DNA of 64,000 nucleotides from Shewanella sp. UCD-KL21 (GCF_001957135.1 NZ_MPHK01000003.1:186001-250000); one strand, 5' to 3'. Shown: positions 45,890 to 57,650, counted from the stretch's first letter. Notes: generated by a model not told the origin, from the sequence alone. Numbers and translations are program-made.

Positions 45890-46267
45890 TTATTCATCTT
45901 TTGACTTTTTCTTTAAGCCTAACCCCAGCTCTCTTCCACGTAGGCGAGCATAAAATGGAAAAGCCACTAGTAGGGCACTGATCAGTACAGATTCAATAAG
46001 CGCAAAATAAAATGCATCTTCAGTGACATATAACAGGGTTAGTCCATGTAAAAGGTATAAGCATAAAATGAAACTTGCCCAAGCATAGGTGTATGGTTTC
46101 CCGGTTAATATCCCTTTAATGGGCAGTAACAAAGGGGCTATCCATAATAAATTAAAGGCTAAAGAATATTCACCTGTCATGCCTTGCTGGATAAACCAGC
46201 CAGTAAGCAGCATTAATAATGAGACATAGCCTACACGGCATAGTTGAAATAAGGTATGTGTTGTCAT
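45890..46267 (-). CDS. DUF2069 inner-membrane protein
   Basis: A 125-residue membrane protein with four hydrophobic segments (e.g. VGYVSLLMLLTGWFI, LAFNLLWIAPLLLPI, ASFILCLYLLHGLTLLYV, ALIESVLISALLVAFPF) and a basic C-terminal tail (KKKSKDE). This fits DUF2069 proteins. The ATG at 46267 follows GAGA; a GTG at 46279 is in frame and overlaps the arsC-like stop. Translationally coupled with the arsC-like gene. Function unknown. Confidence 0.85.
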   Translation of the reverse strand: MTTHTLFQLCRVGYVSLLMLLTGWFIQQGMTGEYSLAFNLLWIAPLLLPIKGILTGKPYTYAWASFILCLYLLHGLTLLYVTEDAFYFALIESVLISALLVAFPFYARLRGRELGLGLKKKSKDE

Positions 46268-46275
46268 GGTTATTC

Positions 46276-46626
46276 TCACAAAATGGCTAACACATTTTCA
46301 GGCGGTCGACCTACTGCAGCTTTGCCGTTTGCAATAGCAATAGGGCGCTCAATTAATTTAGGGGTGTTAATCATGGCGTTGATTAATTGCTCATCGGTTA
46401 AATTAACATCCCCAAGATTTTGTTCTTTGTATTCGGTTTCTTTAGTGCGCATTAGCTCTCTTGGACTGATTGCTAACATGGCTAAAATAGCGCGAATGTC
46501 GTCGCTAGAAGGTACGTTTTTTAAATATTCTACAATGTCTATTTGAACATTTTGCGCTTCAAGTAATGCAAGGGTTTGGCGGCTTTTTGAACAGCGAGGA
46601 TTATGATAAAGGGTAACAGTTGTCAT
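46276..46626 (-). CDS. yfgD: ArsC-family thioredoxin-fold reductase (YfgD-like)
   Basis: A 116-residue protein of the arsenate reductase (glutaredoxin-coupled) family. The catalytic C12 (NPRCSKSRQ) and arginines R60, R94 and R107 all occupy the positions of the ArsC active-site set, so genuine arsenate reductase activity is plausible. The neighbour order (next to bepA) matches YfgD in E. coli, whose physiological role is not established. It is not in an ars operon: no arsR/arsB is nearby. It overlaps the DUF2069 gene. Confidence 0.9.
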   Translation of the reverse strand: MTTVTLYHNPRCSKSRQTLALLEAQNVQIDIVEYLKNVPSSDDIRAILAMLAISPRELMRTKETEYKEQNLGDVNLTDEQLINAMINTPKLIERPIAIANGKAAVGRPPENVLAIL

Positions 46627-46723
46627 TAGATTGCTTCTTTTTTTATATTTTGGGGCATATTAACAAAAAATCTAAGCAATGGTTAGCTATCTGATAACTT
46701 AACTCACCATTGCTTAGCGGTAA

Positions 46724-48193
46724 TTATTTGAGAGCGTCAAGCTCACGTTTAGCTTGTCTAAATTGGCGGATCCTCGCTTCAATTCTGGCAACTTGTAACG
46801 ATTGGCCTTCTGAGTGGCGATAGGCATAGTTAAGCTGATCAATCGCGCCATCATAATTGGCTGCTAAGGCCATGACTTCAGCATTGGTATAATACTCAAG
46901 CGCTTTATTGCCCATTTTACGATAGGCCTGAGTTAAAATTTGATAAGGCAAAATATTTTGCTTATCTAGAAATATAAGATCTTCTAATAGTGGAATGGCT
47001 TTTTCGGGTTGTTCAGCTTCCACATACACGTTGGCAAGATTAGCGGAAATAACTTGCGACATAGGTTTGAGCTTATTGTGATGTAATAACATCTCAATGG
47101 CGCCGTCAAAATCTTTCTTTTGAACTAACAGATCAGTTTTAGTATCAATATAAAACAGATTGTTTGGTTTGCTTGCTAACAAGTCATCGATAATACCTTC
47201 TGCTTCAGTAAAGCGTTTCGCTCTAAATAGTGCCAATGCTTTTCCATAAAGTGCAGCACTCTTAAAGCTATAGCTTTCTTTTTTTAGTTGCTGCTCAAAC
47301 ATAGATAATGCCGCTTGCTCACTGTAACTTGAAAAGCGCACTTGAATACGCGCTTTAGCAAGTTGGTAGTTTAACTGATCAGGGATATATCGATGAGGAA
47401 ACTGGGTTGCGCGGTTACGGGCATCGGTAATACGTGACTCGGGTAATGGGTGAGTCAGCAGCATTTGCGGTGGCGTTGTGGTAAAGCGATAACGAATGGC
47501 AAGCTTAGAGAAAAAATCGGCGGCGCCATTGGGATCAAATCCGGCAGCGGCGAGGGTTTGCATTCCAATTCTATCGGCTTCTCTTTCATGTAAACGGGTG
47601 TAGTTAATGCGTGATTGTGTCGATAACGCTTGGGTTGTCGCTAATGCTGCCATACCTGCTTGTGGGGCGGCGATGGTTAATAAAATGGCCCCTAACATAC
47701 CTACTATGGTAGCAGTAGAGCTTTTTTCTTGTGCTTCTAACGAGCGGGCTAAGTGACGTTGGGTTACGTGAGTAATTTCATGGGCAAGTACCGAGGCTAA
47801 TTCGCTTTCTGTGTCGGCATTGAGAAATAACCCAGTATGTACGCCCACATGGCCCCCGAAAAAGGCAAAGGCGTTAATTTCATCATTTTTTAATAAGAAA
47901 AAGTAAAAGGGTGTTTTTACCCCTGTGGCGTGGGCAACCAGTTTATTGCCAAGTTCTGACATATATTGATTCAGCACAGGATCACTAACAATAGGTGCTG
48001 ATGAACGAATGACCCGCATATAGGCGTCGCCATAGACCATTTCTTTTTCTAAACTAAAGGTATTGACTGCGGCAGTACCAAGATCGGGAAGGTTGTTACT
48101 GGCAAAGCTTTTTGCCACACCAGCGGTTAGCATTAAGGCAACTGCAGTTGTTACAACACTTTTTGAGAATTGGGTAAACGATAATTTGCGCAA
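46724..48193 (-). CDS. bepA: Outer-membrane-assembly metalloprotease/chaperone BepA
   Basis: A 489-residue periplasmic M48 protease with C-terminal tetratricopeptide repeats, helping LptD and other outer-membrane proteins fold or degrading stalled ones. The signal peptide spans about 1-30. The zinc motif is H138-E-I-T-H142 in LASVLAHEITHVTQRHLA, with a third acidic ligand in LHEREADRIGM. TPR-like helices follow from about 300 to 489. Length equals E. coli BepA (487). Confidence 0.95.
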   Translation of the reverse strand: MRKLSFTQFSKSVVTTAVALMLTAGVAKSFASNNLPDLGTAAVNTFSLEKEMVYGDAYMRVIRSSAPIVSDPVLNQYMSELGNKLVAHATGVKTPFYFFLLKNDEINAFAFFGGHVGVHTGLFLNADTESELASVLAHEITHVTQRHLARSLEAQEKSSTATIVGMLGAILLTIAAPQAGMAALATTQALSTQSRINYTRLHEREADRIGMQTLAAAGFDPNGAADFFSKLAIRYRFTTTPPQMLLTHPLPESRITDARNRATQFPHRYIPDQLNYQLAKARIQVRFSSYSEQAALSMFEQQLKKESYSFKSAALYGKALALFRAKRFTEAEGIIDDLLASKPNNLFYIDTKTDLLVQKKDFDGAIEMLLHHNKLKPMSQVISANLANVYVEAEQPEKAIPLLEDLIFLDKQNILPYQILTQAYRKMGNKALEYYTNAEVMALAANYDGAIDQLNYAYRHSEGQSLQVARIEARIRQFRQAKRELDALK

Positions 48194-48313
48194 ATGAAAC
48201 CTTTATTATAATTATTTCAATCGGGTGGTAAGCAATTTAAGCTAAAGCGAATTACTTGTACTTTACTATCCTTGCTAGGATAATGGCCAGAGAATGTTTA
48301 AAGCAAATTTATA

Positions 48314-48547
48314 ATGAAATTAATTGATTTAACTGCATATCAATGCCCGTATCCTTTGGTACAAATCAAGTTGGCATTGAAGAAGCTCAAGCTCGGTGAA
48401 TCGCTATCTTTTAGTATCTCTGACTCTGGTTCACGTCGAGATGTTCCGCAGTTTTTAAAAAAAATGGGTTATCAGCTTAAAATAACTGATGAAAGCCCTC
48501 ATTGTCTGTCTTTTATGGTTACGAAAGGTAACAATTTAACTGAATAA
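48314..48547 (+). CDS. TusA-like sulfur-carrier protein
   Basis: A 77-residue protein of the TusA/SirA family with the conserved C11-P-Y-P-L motif (LTAYQCPYPLVQIKLAL), followed by a two-layer alpha/beta sandwich pattern. TusA proteins pass sulfane sulfur from cysteine desulfurase to acceptors. The protein is shorter than the E. coli TusA (81) and is not in a tus cluster, so the partner is open (YedF-like is also possible). It diverges from bepA and precedes perM. Confidence 0.85.
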   Translation: MKLIDLTAYQCPYPLVQIKLALKKLKLGESLSFSISDSGSRRDVPQFLKKMGYQLKITDESPHCLSFMVTKGNNLTE

Positions 48548-48616
48548 TTTGGCTGACTTAAGATTAGTAAACTCTTAATATGACTCAGTCTTCTGTGACA
48601 CTGTTTAAGGAACAAA

Positions 48617-49723
48617 ATGCTTTCATTTTTAGGTGATTGGTACAAAGCGCGCTTTAGTGATCCACATGCAATTACATTATTATTTATTTTATTGGGGATC
48701 GGGCTATTAATCTATTTTGCTGGTGGCTTACTGGCGCCATTGTTTGTCGCACTTATTTTAGCTTTTTTACTTGAATGGCCTGTGGCGCAAATCGCGAAAT
48801 TTGGTGTTAATCGCACCGTCGGCGCCTCACTGATCTTAGTGTTATTTGTTGGCCTTATGGTATTAGTGGCATTTGGGCTTATCCCTAGTTTATGGCGTCA
48901 AGGGGTAGCCTTAGCCACCGACTTACCTGTGATGATTGATACTGGGATGCAATCCCTTAAGGCATTAACAGTTGATTACCCACAATATGTCAGTATTGAA
49001 CAAATTGATGCCATGGTGATTGAGTTAAAAAAATTAGTCGATACTCAGCATTTATTGGATATTGGTAAACAACTTTTAGGTTATTCAGCCTCACTATTAG
49101 TATTGATGGTTTACGTGATCTTAGTGCCGTTATTGGTGTTCTTTTTCTTAAAAGATAAAGATCAGTTACTCAAGAGCAGTAAACGTTTTTTTCCTAATAA
49201 TCGTGATTTAGCTCGTAAAGTTTGGTTTGAAATGGACCAACAAATTTTCAACTACATTCGCGGGAAAGTAATTGAAATCGTCATCATTGGTACTGTGAGC
49301 TACGTATTTTTTGCCATTATGGGACTGCGTTACTCAGCCTTGTTAGGGGTGCTAACGGGCTTATCCGTATTGATCCCCTATGTTGGCGCGACACTGGTGA
49401 CATTACCCATAGCATTAGTGGCCTTTGTTCAGTGGGGCGTAAGCCCTGAATTTGGTTATGTGATGGTTGGCTATGGGATCATTCAGGCCCTTGATGGTAA
49501 TGTGTTGGTGCCTATATTATTTTCTGATGCAGTGGATTTACATCCTGTGATGATTATTGCTGCAGTGTTGGTTTTTGGCGGCTTGTGGGGCGTGTGGGGG
49601 GTGTTCTTTGCCATTCCATTAGCGTCACTGGTAAAAGCGGTGATTAATGCTTGGCCTAACAGTAGTAATCAAAGCACCAATTTAGCTTTAGATAAAGAGA
49701 CTTCGTCTGTTTCAAAATCATAA
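48617..49723 (+). CDS. perM: AI-2E family transporter / PerM-like permease
   Basis: A 368-residue membrane protein of the PerM/TqsA family (UPF0118, AI-2E superfamily) with about seven to eight hydrophobic segments, e.g. GIGLLIYFAGGLLAPLFVALI, LVLMVYVILVPLLVFFFLK. It has the motif GLSVLIPYVGA and the conserved stretch YGIIQALDGNVLVPILF. E. coli perM (yfgO) is likewise beside bepA. The substrate is not known; some relatives export AI-2 or act as Na+/H+ antiporters. A strong terminator follows. Confidence 0.9.
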   Translation: MLSFLGDWYKARFSDPHAITLLFILLGIGLLIYFAGGLLAPLFVALILAFLLEWPVAQIAKFGVNRTVGASLILVLFVGLMVLVAFGLIPSLWRQGVALATDLPVMIDTGMQSLKALTVDYPQYVSIEQIDAMVIELKKLVDTQHLLDIGKQLLGYSASLLVLMVYVILVPLLVFFFLKDKDQLLKSSKRFFPNNRDLARKVWFEMDQQIFNYIRGKVIEIVIIGTVSYVFFAIMGLRYSALLGVLTGLSVLIPYVGATLVTLPIALVAFVQWGVSPEFGYVMVGYGIIQALDGNVLVPILFSDAVDLHPVMIIAAVLVFGGLWGVWGVFFAIPLASLVKAVINAWPNSSNQSTNLALDKETSSVSKS

Positions 49724-49809
49724 ATAGCTACTCAGAACCCGTTAAAACAGAGCCAAGCTAGTGCTCTAATTCAACTGGCATATCTGGTATAAATTTAGAT
49801 TAAACTACA

Positions 49810-49840
49810 AAAAAGCGAATGACAGTGTCATTCGCTTTTT
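49810..49840 (+). terminator. Terminator of perM
   Basis: A 13-15-bp stem AAAAAGCGAATGAC / GTCATTCGCTTTTT with a short loop, followed by T-rich sequence. Confidence 0.88.
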
Positions 49841-49929
49841 TATTTTTCCCCGAATATGTCAGGCTAATTGACCTAGGGCAGAAGCCTGTGGGTCATACTT
49901 GATGTATCATAAGGAATTGGAGTCGGTAG

Positions 49930-50136
49930 TTACTTGTCGTTATCAGTTTTATCCGATGGCGCTTGGTCGGTGTTAAGATCTTTTACTGACTCGTCCTCTG
50001 CAGCTTTATCTGTTTTCGTTTTTGGCTCACCAAACTGCGGCATTTTAAATTTAGCGCTATATTTCAAAACCGCTAAATTACTGGCAATAATACCGACGAC
50101 TAAAATGATAATAAGCCAAACTTCTAAATCGTTCAT
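49930..50136 (-). CDS. DUF2897-like small membrane protein
   Basis: A 68-residue protein with an N-terminal transmembrane segment (about 6-27, VWLIIILVVGIIASNLAVLKYS) followed by a highly charged cytoplasmic tail rich in Asp, Lys and Thr. This agrees with my memory of DUF2897 proteins. It lies 39 bp after kdsB and is probably cotranscribed with it. Function unknown. Confidence 0.75.
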   Translation of the reverse strand: MNDLEVWLIIILVVGIIASNLAVLKYSAKFKMPQFGEPKTKTDKAAEDESVKDLNTDQAPSDKTDNDK

Positions 50137-50175
50137 GTTAATCCTTAACTGCTGTTTTGACCATTAAGTTGCTGA

Positions 50176-50919
50176 TTAATCAACAGCTAAACGTTGTTCA
50201 CATTTACGGATATCTTCAGGGGTATCGACTTCTGGTGAGTTGAACGCGCTGATGGCGATTTTAATCTTATGGCCATATTCCAGTGCACGTAACTGCTCAA
50301 GTTTTTCAAGGTTTTCCAAACGCCCGAGGGGCAATTTAGCAAACGCCTTAACAAATTTACTGGTGTAAGCATAAATGCCGATATGCTTGTATACCGCGTA
50401 ATCATCACTGTCATTATCACGGCAAAAAGGAATACGAGAACGTGAAAAGTACAGCGCATTAAACTCGTTATCAAAAACCACTTTGACTTGCATAGGGTCA
50501 TCAATATCTTTGTCTTTATCAATTTTATAACCTAATGTCGCCATTTCGAATTCGCCTGGGTGGCGCTCAAATAAGCTGATCATTTGTTCAATTGAAATAG
50601 GGTCAATTAACGGTTGATCCCCTTGTACATTAATCACTAAATCATTGTCGTCTAATCCAAGTATATCGATGGCCTCATTGATGCGATCTGTACCTGAAGC
50701 CGCATCAGAGCTGGTCATTACCACTTGACCACCAAAAGACTCAACCGTGTCTTTTATGCGAACATCGTCAGTAGCAACGTAGATATTATCTAACCCTTTA
50801 GCGAGTGCCGCGCGTTCACACACATGCTGGATCATTGGTTTGCCGTTAATGTGTGCCAGTGGTTTACCTGGAAAACGACTTGAGCCATATCTTGCTGGGA
50901 TTAAAAGAGTAACTTTCAT
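50176..50919 (-). CDS. kdsB: CMP-3-deoxy-octulosonate cytidylyltransferase (KdsB family)
   Basis: A 247-residue cytidylyltransferase activating Kdo with CTP for lipid A core synthesis. The ATG at 50919 follows TAGGAT; an in-frame TTG at 50922 precedes it. The N-terminal nucleotide motif is [21 protein letters not shown]; the metal/sugar segment is [12 protein letters not shown] and the C-terminal [17 protein letters not shown]. In Shewanella the KdsB homologue is known to use 8-amino-Kdo (Kdo8N), so the substrate here could be either; I see no kdnA/kdnB in this window. Confidence 0.94.
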   Translation of the reverse strand: MKVTLLIPARYGSSRFPGKPLAHINGKPMIQHVCERAALAKGLDNIYVATDDVRIKDTVESFGGQVVMTSSDAASGTDRINEAIDILGLDDNDLVINVQGDQPLIDPISIEQMISLFERHPGEFEMATLGYKIDKDKDIDDPMQVKVVFDNEFNALYFSRSRIPFCRDNDSDDYAVYKHIGIYAYTSKFVKAFAKLPLGRLENLEKLEQLRALEYGHKIKIAISAFNSPEVDTPEDIRKCEQRLAVD

Positions 50920-51094
50920 CAATATCCTACTTATCTGAAACGCTAAACAAAGGGGCTACTGAACCCGAATGTAACTTATGCTTTATTATATACAACCAAA
51001 TAGCTTAGTCAGCATTTGGTTGTTACCTATTTAGTTTAATCTCTGTAAAGATTATCGAAGCAGCTGAGATGGTTTGCTGGCCATATCAACATTT

Positions 51095-51709
51095 TTACAG
51101 CGCATTATTGGCATGCTCACTACTTACAGTGACATCCAAATCTGTCAGTAAGCCGTTATTGATGCCGTAAATCCAGCCGTGAATAGCAATTTCTTGGCCT
51201 CGGTCCCATGCATCTTGCACGATAGAGGTGCTGGTGACATTGGCAACTTGTTCGATGACGTTTAACTCACACAGGCGATCAAAACGTTGCTGCTGTTCAA
51301 GTTGCTCTAAATCGTTACTGTGAATTCGGTAAATATCACGAATATGACCAAGCCAATTATCAATTAAACCTAAACGCTCTTTGCTCATCGCCGCTTTTAC
51401 GCCGCCACAACCATAATGGCCCACGACCATAATATGTTTTACTTTGAGCACTTCTACTGCGTATTGAATAACCGATAAGCAATTAAGGTCGGTATGGATC
51501 ACCATATTAGCAATATTGCGGTGCACAAATACTTCGCCAGGCATCAAGTCGATAATTTGATTTGAAGGTACCCGGCTATCAGAGCAACCGATCCATAAAT
51601 ACTCAGGATTTTGCTGTTGGGCAAGCTGCGCAAAAAAATCAGGATCTTCCTTACTAATGCGTTCAGCCCAACGGCGGTTATTGTCAAAAAGAGGCTTTAA
51701 TAATTTCAT
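51095..51709 (-). CDS. can: Beta-class carbonic anhydrase
   Basis: A 204-residue enzyme interconverting CO2 and bicarbonate. Zinc ligands C42, H98 and C101 and the catalytic dyad D44-R46 (WIGCSDSRVPSN and GHYGCGGV) are all present. The enzyme supplies bicarbonate for carboxylation reactions at ambient CO2. It matches the Can type by length and by these motifs. A single gene with its own promoter. Confidence 0.95.
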   Translation of the reverse strand: MKLLKPLFDNNRRWAERISKEDPDFFAQLAQQQNPEYLWIGCSDSRVPSNQIIDLMPGEVFVHRNIANMVIHTDLNCLSVIQYAVEVLKVKHIMVVGHYGCGGVKAAMSKERLGLIDNWLGHIRDIYRIHSNDLEQLEQQQRFDRLCELNVIEQVANVTSTSIVQDAWDRGQEIAIHGWIYGINNGLLTDLDVTVSSEHANNAL

Positions 51710-51900
51710 TTATGCTTTATAACCATTTTTAAGTTTACTCGGACAAACAGGAGTACTGGTTGCATTATCAATTTTCAACAGTATATCAGTATATTTGCAA
51801 TATGCTGTTTAATCGAACTAAGGTGATGAAAATACGTAATTATTATAATTTCTAATCAAGTAGTACAGTTTATTAGCAGCAACATTTGTTGTTTTAGGCT

Positions 51901-52707
51901 TTATAAAAAAGCGTGTAAAAGCTGGTTAAATTCGTCTGCTTGTTCTTGATTACACATGTGGCCAGCGTTACTGATCTGCAGCTGTTTACTGGCGCTAATA
52001 CAGTCTTGCATTAAATAGGCTTCAAGCGGGGTGCGCAATTTATTTTGTGAACCAATGAGAATTAAGCATGGCAGGGTGAATTGCTCTGCTAATTCTAAGC
52101 TGTCACGTTTATAAAATACTAACGGCGCAAACAAGCTAAGTTGTTCAATGCGTTGAGCTGATAACCCCATCAATTGTTGGTTAAAGTTAGCCATTAATGC
52201 TTGAGAATCAGCTGTTTCAGCAAAAAACTGGCTGCTTATCGTATCGGCGAGTGTTTCACTGCATTGTTTAGCTGCGCAAAGCTCATCAATCCATAATTGG
52301 TATTTAGCACTGTTAACCTGTGGTTCAAAGCCAATAAAACTGTTGGCTAGGACTAATTTTGAAATGGTTTTAGGATGGGCTAAGACCATTTCTGCTGCAA
52401 TGGCGCCGCCGCAGCCATTACCAATAACCATACACTGATCAATATTTAAATGGGCTAATAAGGATAAGCAATGATGAGCGATAGTGACTAAAGATGTGGT
52501 GCCATGAGGTAATGCACCTGATTGACCGTGAGCCCATAAATCAACCGCAATACAGCGATGAGATTGGCTAAATAATTCTATTTGCGGCTGCCATTGCTGG
52601 CTATCACTGAGGAAGCCATGGATAAATAAGATGACAGGACCTTGGCCTTGATCAATAAAATGTAGCGGCTGTTCATTAATAGCAAAGGTCTGGCTTTGAT
52701 TAGGCAT
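51901..52707 (-). CDS. Alpha/beta-hydrolase fold protein lacking the nucleophilic serine
   Basis: A 268-residue protein with the alpha/beta-hydrolase layout: the oxyanion strand ILFIHGFLSDSQQW, the DLWAHGQS segment and the C-terminal histidine in SNAGHMCNQEQ. The nucleophile elbow, normally GxSxG, reads GNGCGG (G96-N97-G98-C99-G100), so glycine stands at the serine position with a cysteine next to it. I checked this in the DNA. It is either a non-catalytic binding protein or one using a shifted Cys nucleophile. The ATG at 52707 is chosen over an in-frame TTG at 52719. Its gene is beside the M15 peptidase. Confidence 0.82.
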   Translation of the reverse strand: MPNQSQTFAINEQPLHFIDQGQGPVILFIHGFLSDSQQWQPQIELFSQSHRCIAVDLWAHGQSGALPHGTTSLVTIAHHCLSLLAHLNIDQCMVIGNGCGGAIAAEMVLAHPKTISKLVLANSFIGFEPQVNSAKYQLWIDELCAAKQCSETLADTISSQFFAETADSQALMANFNQQLMGLSAQRIEQLSLFAPLVFYKRDSLELAEQFTLPCLILIGSQNKLRTPLEAYLMQDCISASKQLQISNAGHMCNQEQADEFNQLLHAFL

Positions 52708-52816
52708 GAATGGTCTCAATAAAGGTTAACAATATAAAAATAATCTGCGGATACAAGGATAAACTTATCAGATCTAGTGTTTGATACTGATTTAATCGGC
52801 TTAAAATACCTAAAAA

Positions 52817-54977
<2,161 letters not shown>

Positions 54978-55031
54978 TTTTGTTTGATTTCCCAGTATGG
55001 TGGTGTAATGGTCATTATGTTGCTGCTAACT

Positions 55032-55541
55032 TTATAATTCAACGGTAAATATAACGTCTTTCCCAGCAATTACTGCGCCTTGGGCTTTATCTAAATATTG
55101 CACATCTTCCATGTTAGCAAGCACAACAGGGGTTAATAGGCTTTCAACTTGATCGGTTAGATAGTCTAAATCAAATTCTAAAATGGGTTCGCCGACTTTA
55201 ACTTGTTGGCCTTCTTCAGCGAGTCGTTTAAAGCCATTACCGCGCAATTCGACCGTGCCGACCCCAAAATGCACAAATAGCTCGAGTCCTTGGGGTGACT
55301 CAATACTGAATGCGTGGTTTGTTTCAAAAATTTTACCTATGGTGCCGTCAATCGGCGCGAGGATGAGTTTTCCCGTTGGGTTAATCGCAAGACCATCACC
55401 GACGATTTTTTCGGCAAAAACTACATCTGGTACTTTCTCGATATCAACTAGCTCGCCAGAAATTGGCGCGTAGACTTTGATCCCACCGGTTAAGGTCGGT
55501 TGTCCTGATATTAATCTGCGTATACGGCTTAAAAATCCCAT
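55032..55541 (-). CDS. crr: PTS glucose-specific EIIA component
   Basis: A 169-residue soluble protein with the EIIA-Glc fold (LVDIEKVPDVVFAEKIVGDGLAI). The active-site histidines are in NHAFSIES and LELFVHFGVGTVEL. It accepts phosphate from HPr, passes it to EIIB-Glc, and in enteric bacteria regulates adenylate cyclase and inducer exclusion. Third gene of ptsH-ptsI-crr, 74 bp after ptsI. No matching EIIBC gene lies in this window. Confidence 0.96.
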   Translation of the reverse strand: MGFLSRIRRLISGQPTLTGGIKVYAPISGELVDIEKVPDVVFAEKIVGDGLAINPTGKLILAPIDGTIGKIFETNHAFSIESPQGLELFVHFGVGTVELRGNGFKRLAEEGQQVKVGEPILEFDLDYLTDQVESLLTPVVLANMEDVQYLDKAQGAVIAGKDVIFTVEL

Positions 55542-55615
55542 TACATGCAGCCTCTTTTATTATGATTATTTCGATGTTTAAAATAGTTAACGATGACACA
55601 TCGCTATCGTTGTTA

Positions 55616-57310
55616 TTAATTTAATAATTCGTTGAGCTGGTCAATATGACTTAAGGTTAATGCTTGCTGAGCTTGTTGAGTAAACTGGGCGTAATTGCCA
55701 TTACATATGGTGGCTTTGACATCCAATAAACTGGCGCTGTTAACGCTTAACTCATCAATCCCTAAACCCACCAGTAAGCTGATGAGTTTGGGCTCGCTGG
55801 CCAATTCTCCGCACAAGCAGACTTTGGTTTGATGCGCTTTACATTCATCAACCGCCATTTTGATAAATTTGATCATTGCAGGTGATACGGGGGGATAATC
55901 CTTAACCAGCTCTGGGTTACCTCGATCTGCAGCAAGGGTATATTGGGTTAAATCATTACTACCAATACTGATAAAGTCTAACTGAGGTAATAGGTGGGGT
56001 AAATTTAATATTGCAGCAGGTGTTTCAACCATAATGCCGATATTGATCTCACCAAAGCCTTTTTCCTCTTCAATTAATTGCTGCTTACACCAGTCAATAA
56101 TTTCAAATGCTTGCTCTAATTCTTCTATTTGATTGACCATAGGAAATAATAGCCGAACTCGGCCATGGTTAGCGGCCCGTAGCACGGCTTTAATTTGCGT
56201 ACTAAATAGCGATCTGTGCTGCAAACTGTAGCGGATCCCTCGAACGCCCAGTGCTGGGTTGTCTTCATAATCTTGACTTAGGCAGGGGATTTCTTTGTCT
56301 GCGCCAATATCGAAGGTACGTATGGTCAGTACCTTGCCATTTAAGCTATGCAGCGCATCGCAGTATAAATGAAACTGTTGTTTTTCATCGGGGACGCTAT
56401 CCACTTGCATGAGTAAAAACTCGGTGCGGAATAAACCTATGCCCGCAGCGCCCGCATCTTGTATTTGGCTAACATCATTTAAACTACTGACATTGGCGAG
56501 TAAGCACACCGGATGGCCATCTTGGGTGATACTGTCTTGGTCGATATATTGTTTTAGTGCTTGACGACGCTGGATTTCTTGAGCTGACTTTAACTGTAAT
56601 TGTTGGCTAATAGCGTCAGTAGGATTAATGTGTAATTCACCACTAATGCCATCTAAAATAAGCGGGCTACCATCATTTATATTGAAATTGTCAAACTGAC
56701 AACTGAGCAGTGCTGGAATACCGGCCGCCTTGGCTAAAATAGCCGTATGGCTGGTAAGCCCCCCGGTTTTGAGCACTATGCCTTTGATTTTGTTTAACGG
56801 AATTGTTGCAAATTCAGCTGGGGTGAGGTCTTCAGCCAGTAAAATGGCATTTTCAGTTAACTTAGACACGTCCCACAGCAAGGTACCATTTACCGCAGCC
56901 ATCAGCCTTTTGCCTAAGCAAATAACATCATTGCTGCGATTCGCCATATAAGGATCGTCTAGCTGAGCCAGTTCATCGGCATGTTGAGCAAATACCCGTT
57001 CAATTGAGACTTCTGCTGAAAAACGAAATCGAGTGATGTATTTTTCCAGTTCAGCGGCTAAATCATCATCTTGCAGTAACATGATGTCAGCATCGATGAG
57101 GTTAAAATGCTCACTGTCTGCGGTAAGGTGTTGCTGACAATCAGTTAAATATTGGCTTAGGAAGATAATCGCTTTGGAGACTTTTTCACATTCTTGAGCA
57201 ATTTGAGCGACAGGCAGGAGTCTATAGTCCACTTTTGAGTGGTGCAGATTAATATGAATAGCTTTACCAAATGCTATTCCTGGAGACACTACAATACCTG
57301 ATACCGCCAT
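55616..57310 (-). CDS. ptsI: PTS enzyme I (phosphoenolpyruvate-protein phosphotransferase)
   Basis: A 564-residue protein that takes phosphate from PEP and passes it to HPr. The phosphorylated histidine is in GGLTSHTAILAKAAGIPA; the PEP-binding C-terminal barrel has IGLFRTEFL and SIGSNDLTQYTLAADRGN. The length is close to the usual 575. It lies 25 bp after ptsH and is cotranscribed with crr. Confidence 0.97.
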   Translation of the reverse strand: MAVSGIVVSPGIAFGKAIHINLHHSKVDYRLLPVAQIAQECEKVSKAIIFLSQYLTDCQQHLTADSEHFNLIDADIMLLQDDDLAAELEKYITRFRFSAEVSIERVFAQHADELAQLDDPYMANRSNDVICLGKRLMAAVNGTLLWDVSKLTENAILLAEDLTPAEFATIPLNKIKGIVLKTGGLTSHTAILAKAAGIPALLSCQFDNFNINDGSPLILDGISGELHINPTDAISQQLQLKSAQEIQRRQALKQYIDQDSITQDGHPVCLLANVSSLNDVSQIQDAGAAGIGLFRTEFLLMQVDSVPDEKQQFHLYCDALHSLNGKVLTIRTFDIGADKEIPCLSQDYEDNPALGVRGIRYSLQHRSLFSTQIKAVLRAANHGRVRLLFPMVNQIEELEQAFEIIDWCKQQLIEEEKGFGEINIGIMVETPAAILNLPHLLPQLDFISIGSNDLTQYTLAADRGNPELVKDYPPVSPAMIKFIKMAVDECKAHQTKVCLCGELASEPKLISLLVGLGIDELSVNSASLLDVKATICNGNYAQFTQQAQQALTLSHIDQLNELLN

Positions 57311-57335
57311 ATGACTTCCTGTAAATGTTATCCTA

Positions 57336-57608
57336 CTAACTTAAGGTGATGAGTAATTCTGACACAGTCTCAACGGCTTCTTCTGCCTTTTCCCCTTCGG
57401 CAAAGACCTTAACTGATTGACCTAAATATAATCCTAAGGTTTGTAATTTAAACAAACTTTTGGCACTGGCCTGTTTACCATTACATTCGACAATGACATC
57501 ACAGTCAAAGGTTTTTGCCGCTTTTACTAATAAAGCTGCAGGTCGAGTATGAATGCCATGGGGAGCGATAATGGTAACGGTTTTTTCATAATAGATTCTA
57601 TCGGACAT
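57336..57608 (-). CDS. ptsH: Phosphocarrier protein HPr
   Basis: A 90-residue HPr with the active-site histidine H20 in APHGIHTRPAALLVKAAK. The regulatory serine region is SAKSLFKLQTLGL. The first gene of ptsH-ptsI-crr. Slightly longer at its N-terminus than E. coli HPr (85). Confidence 0.96.
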   Translation of the reverse strand: MSDRIYYEKTVTIIAPHGIHTRPAALLVKAAKTFDCDVIVECNGKQASAKSLFKLQTLGLYLGQSVKVFAEGEKAEEAVETVSELLITLS

Positions 57609-57650
57609 TGAAGTTACGCTCTTAGCATTAATAATACAAATGATAATAAC

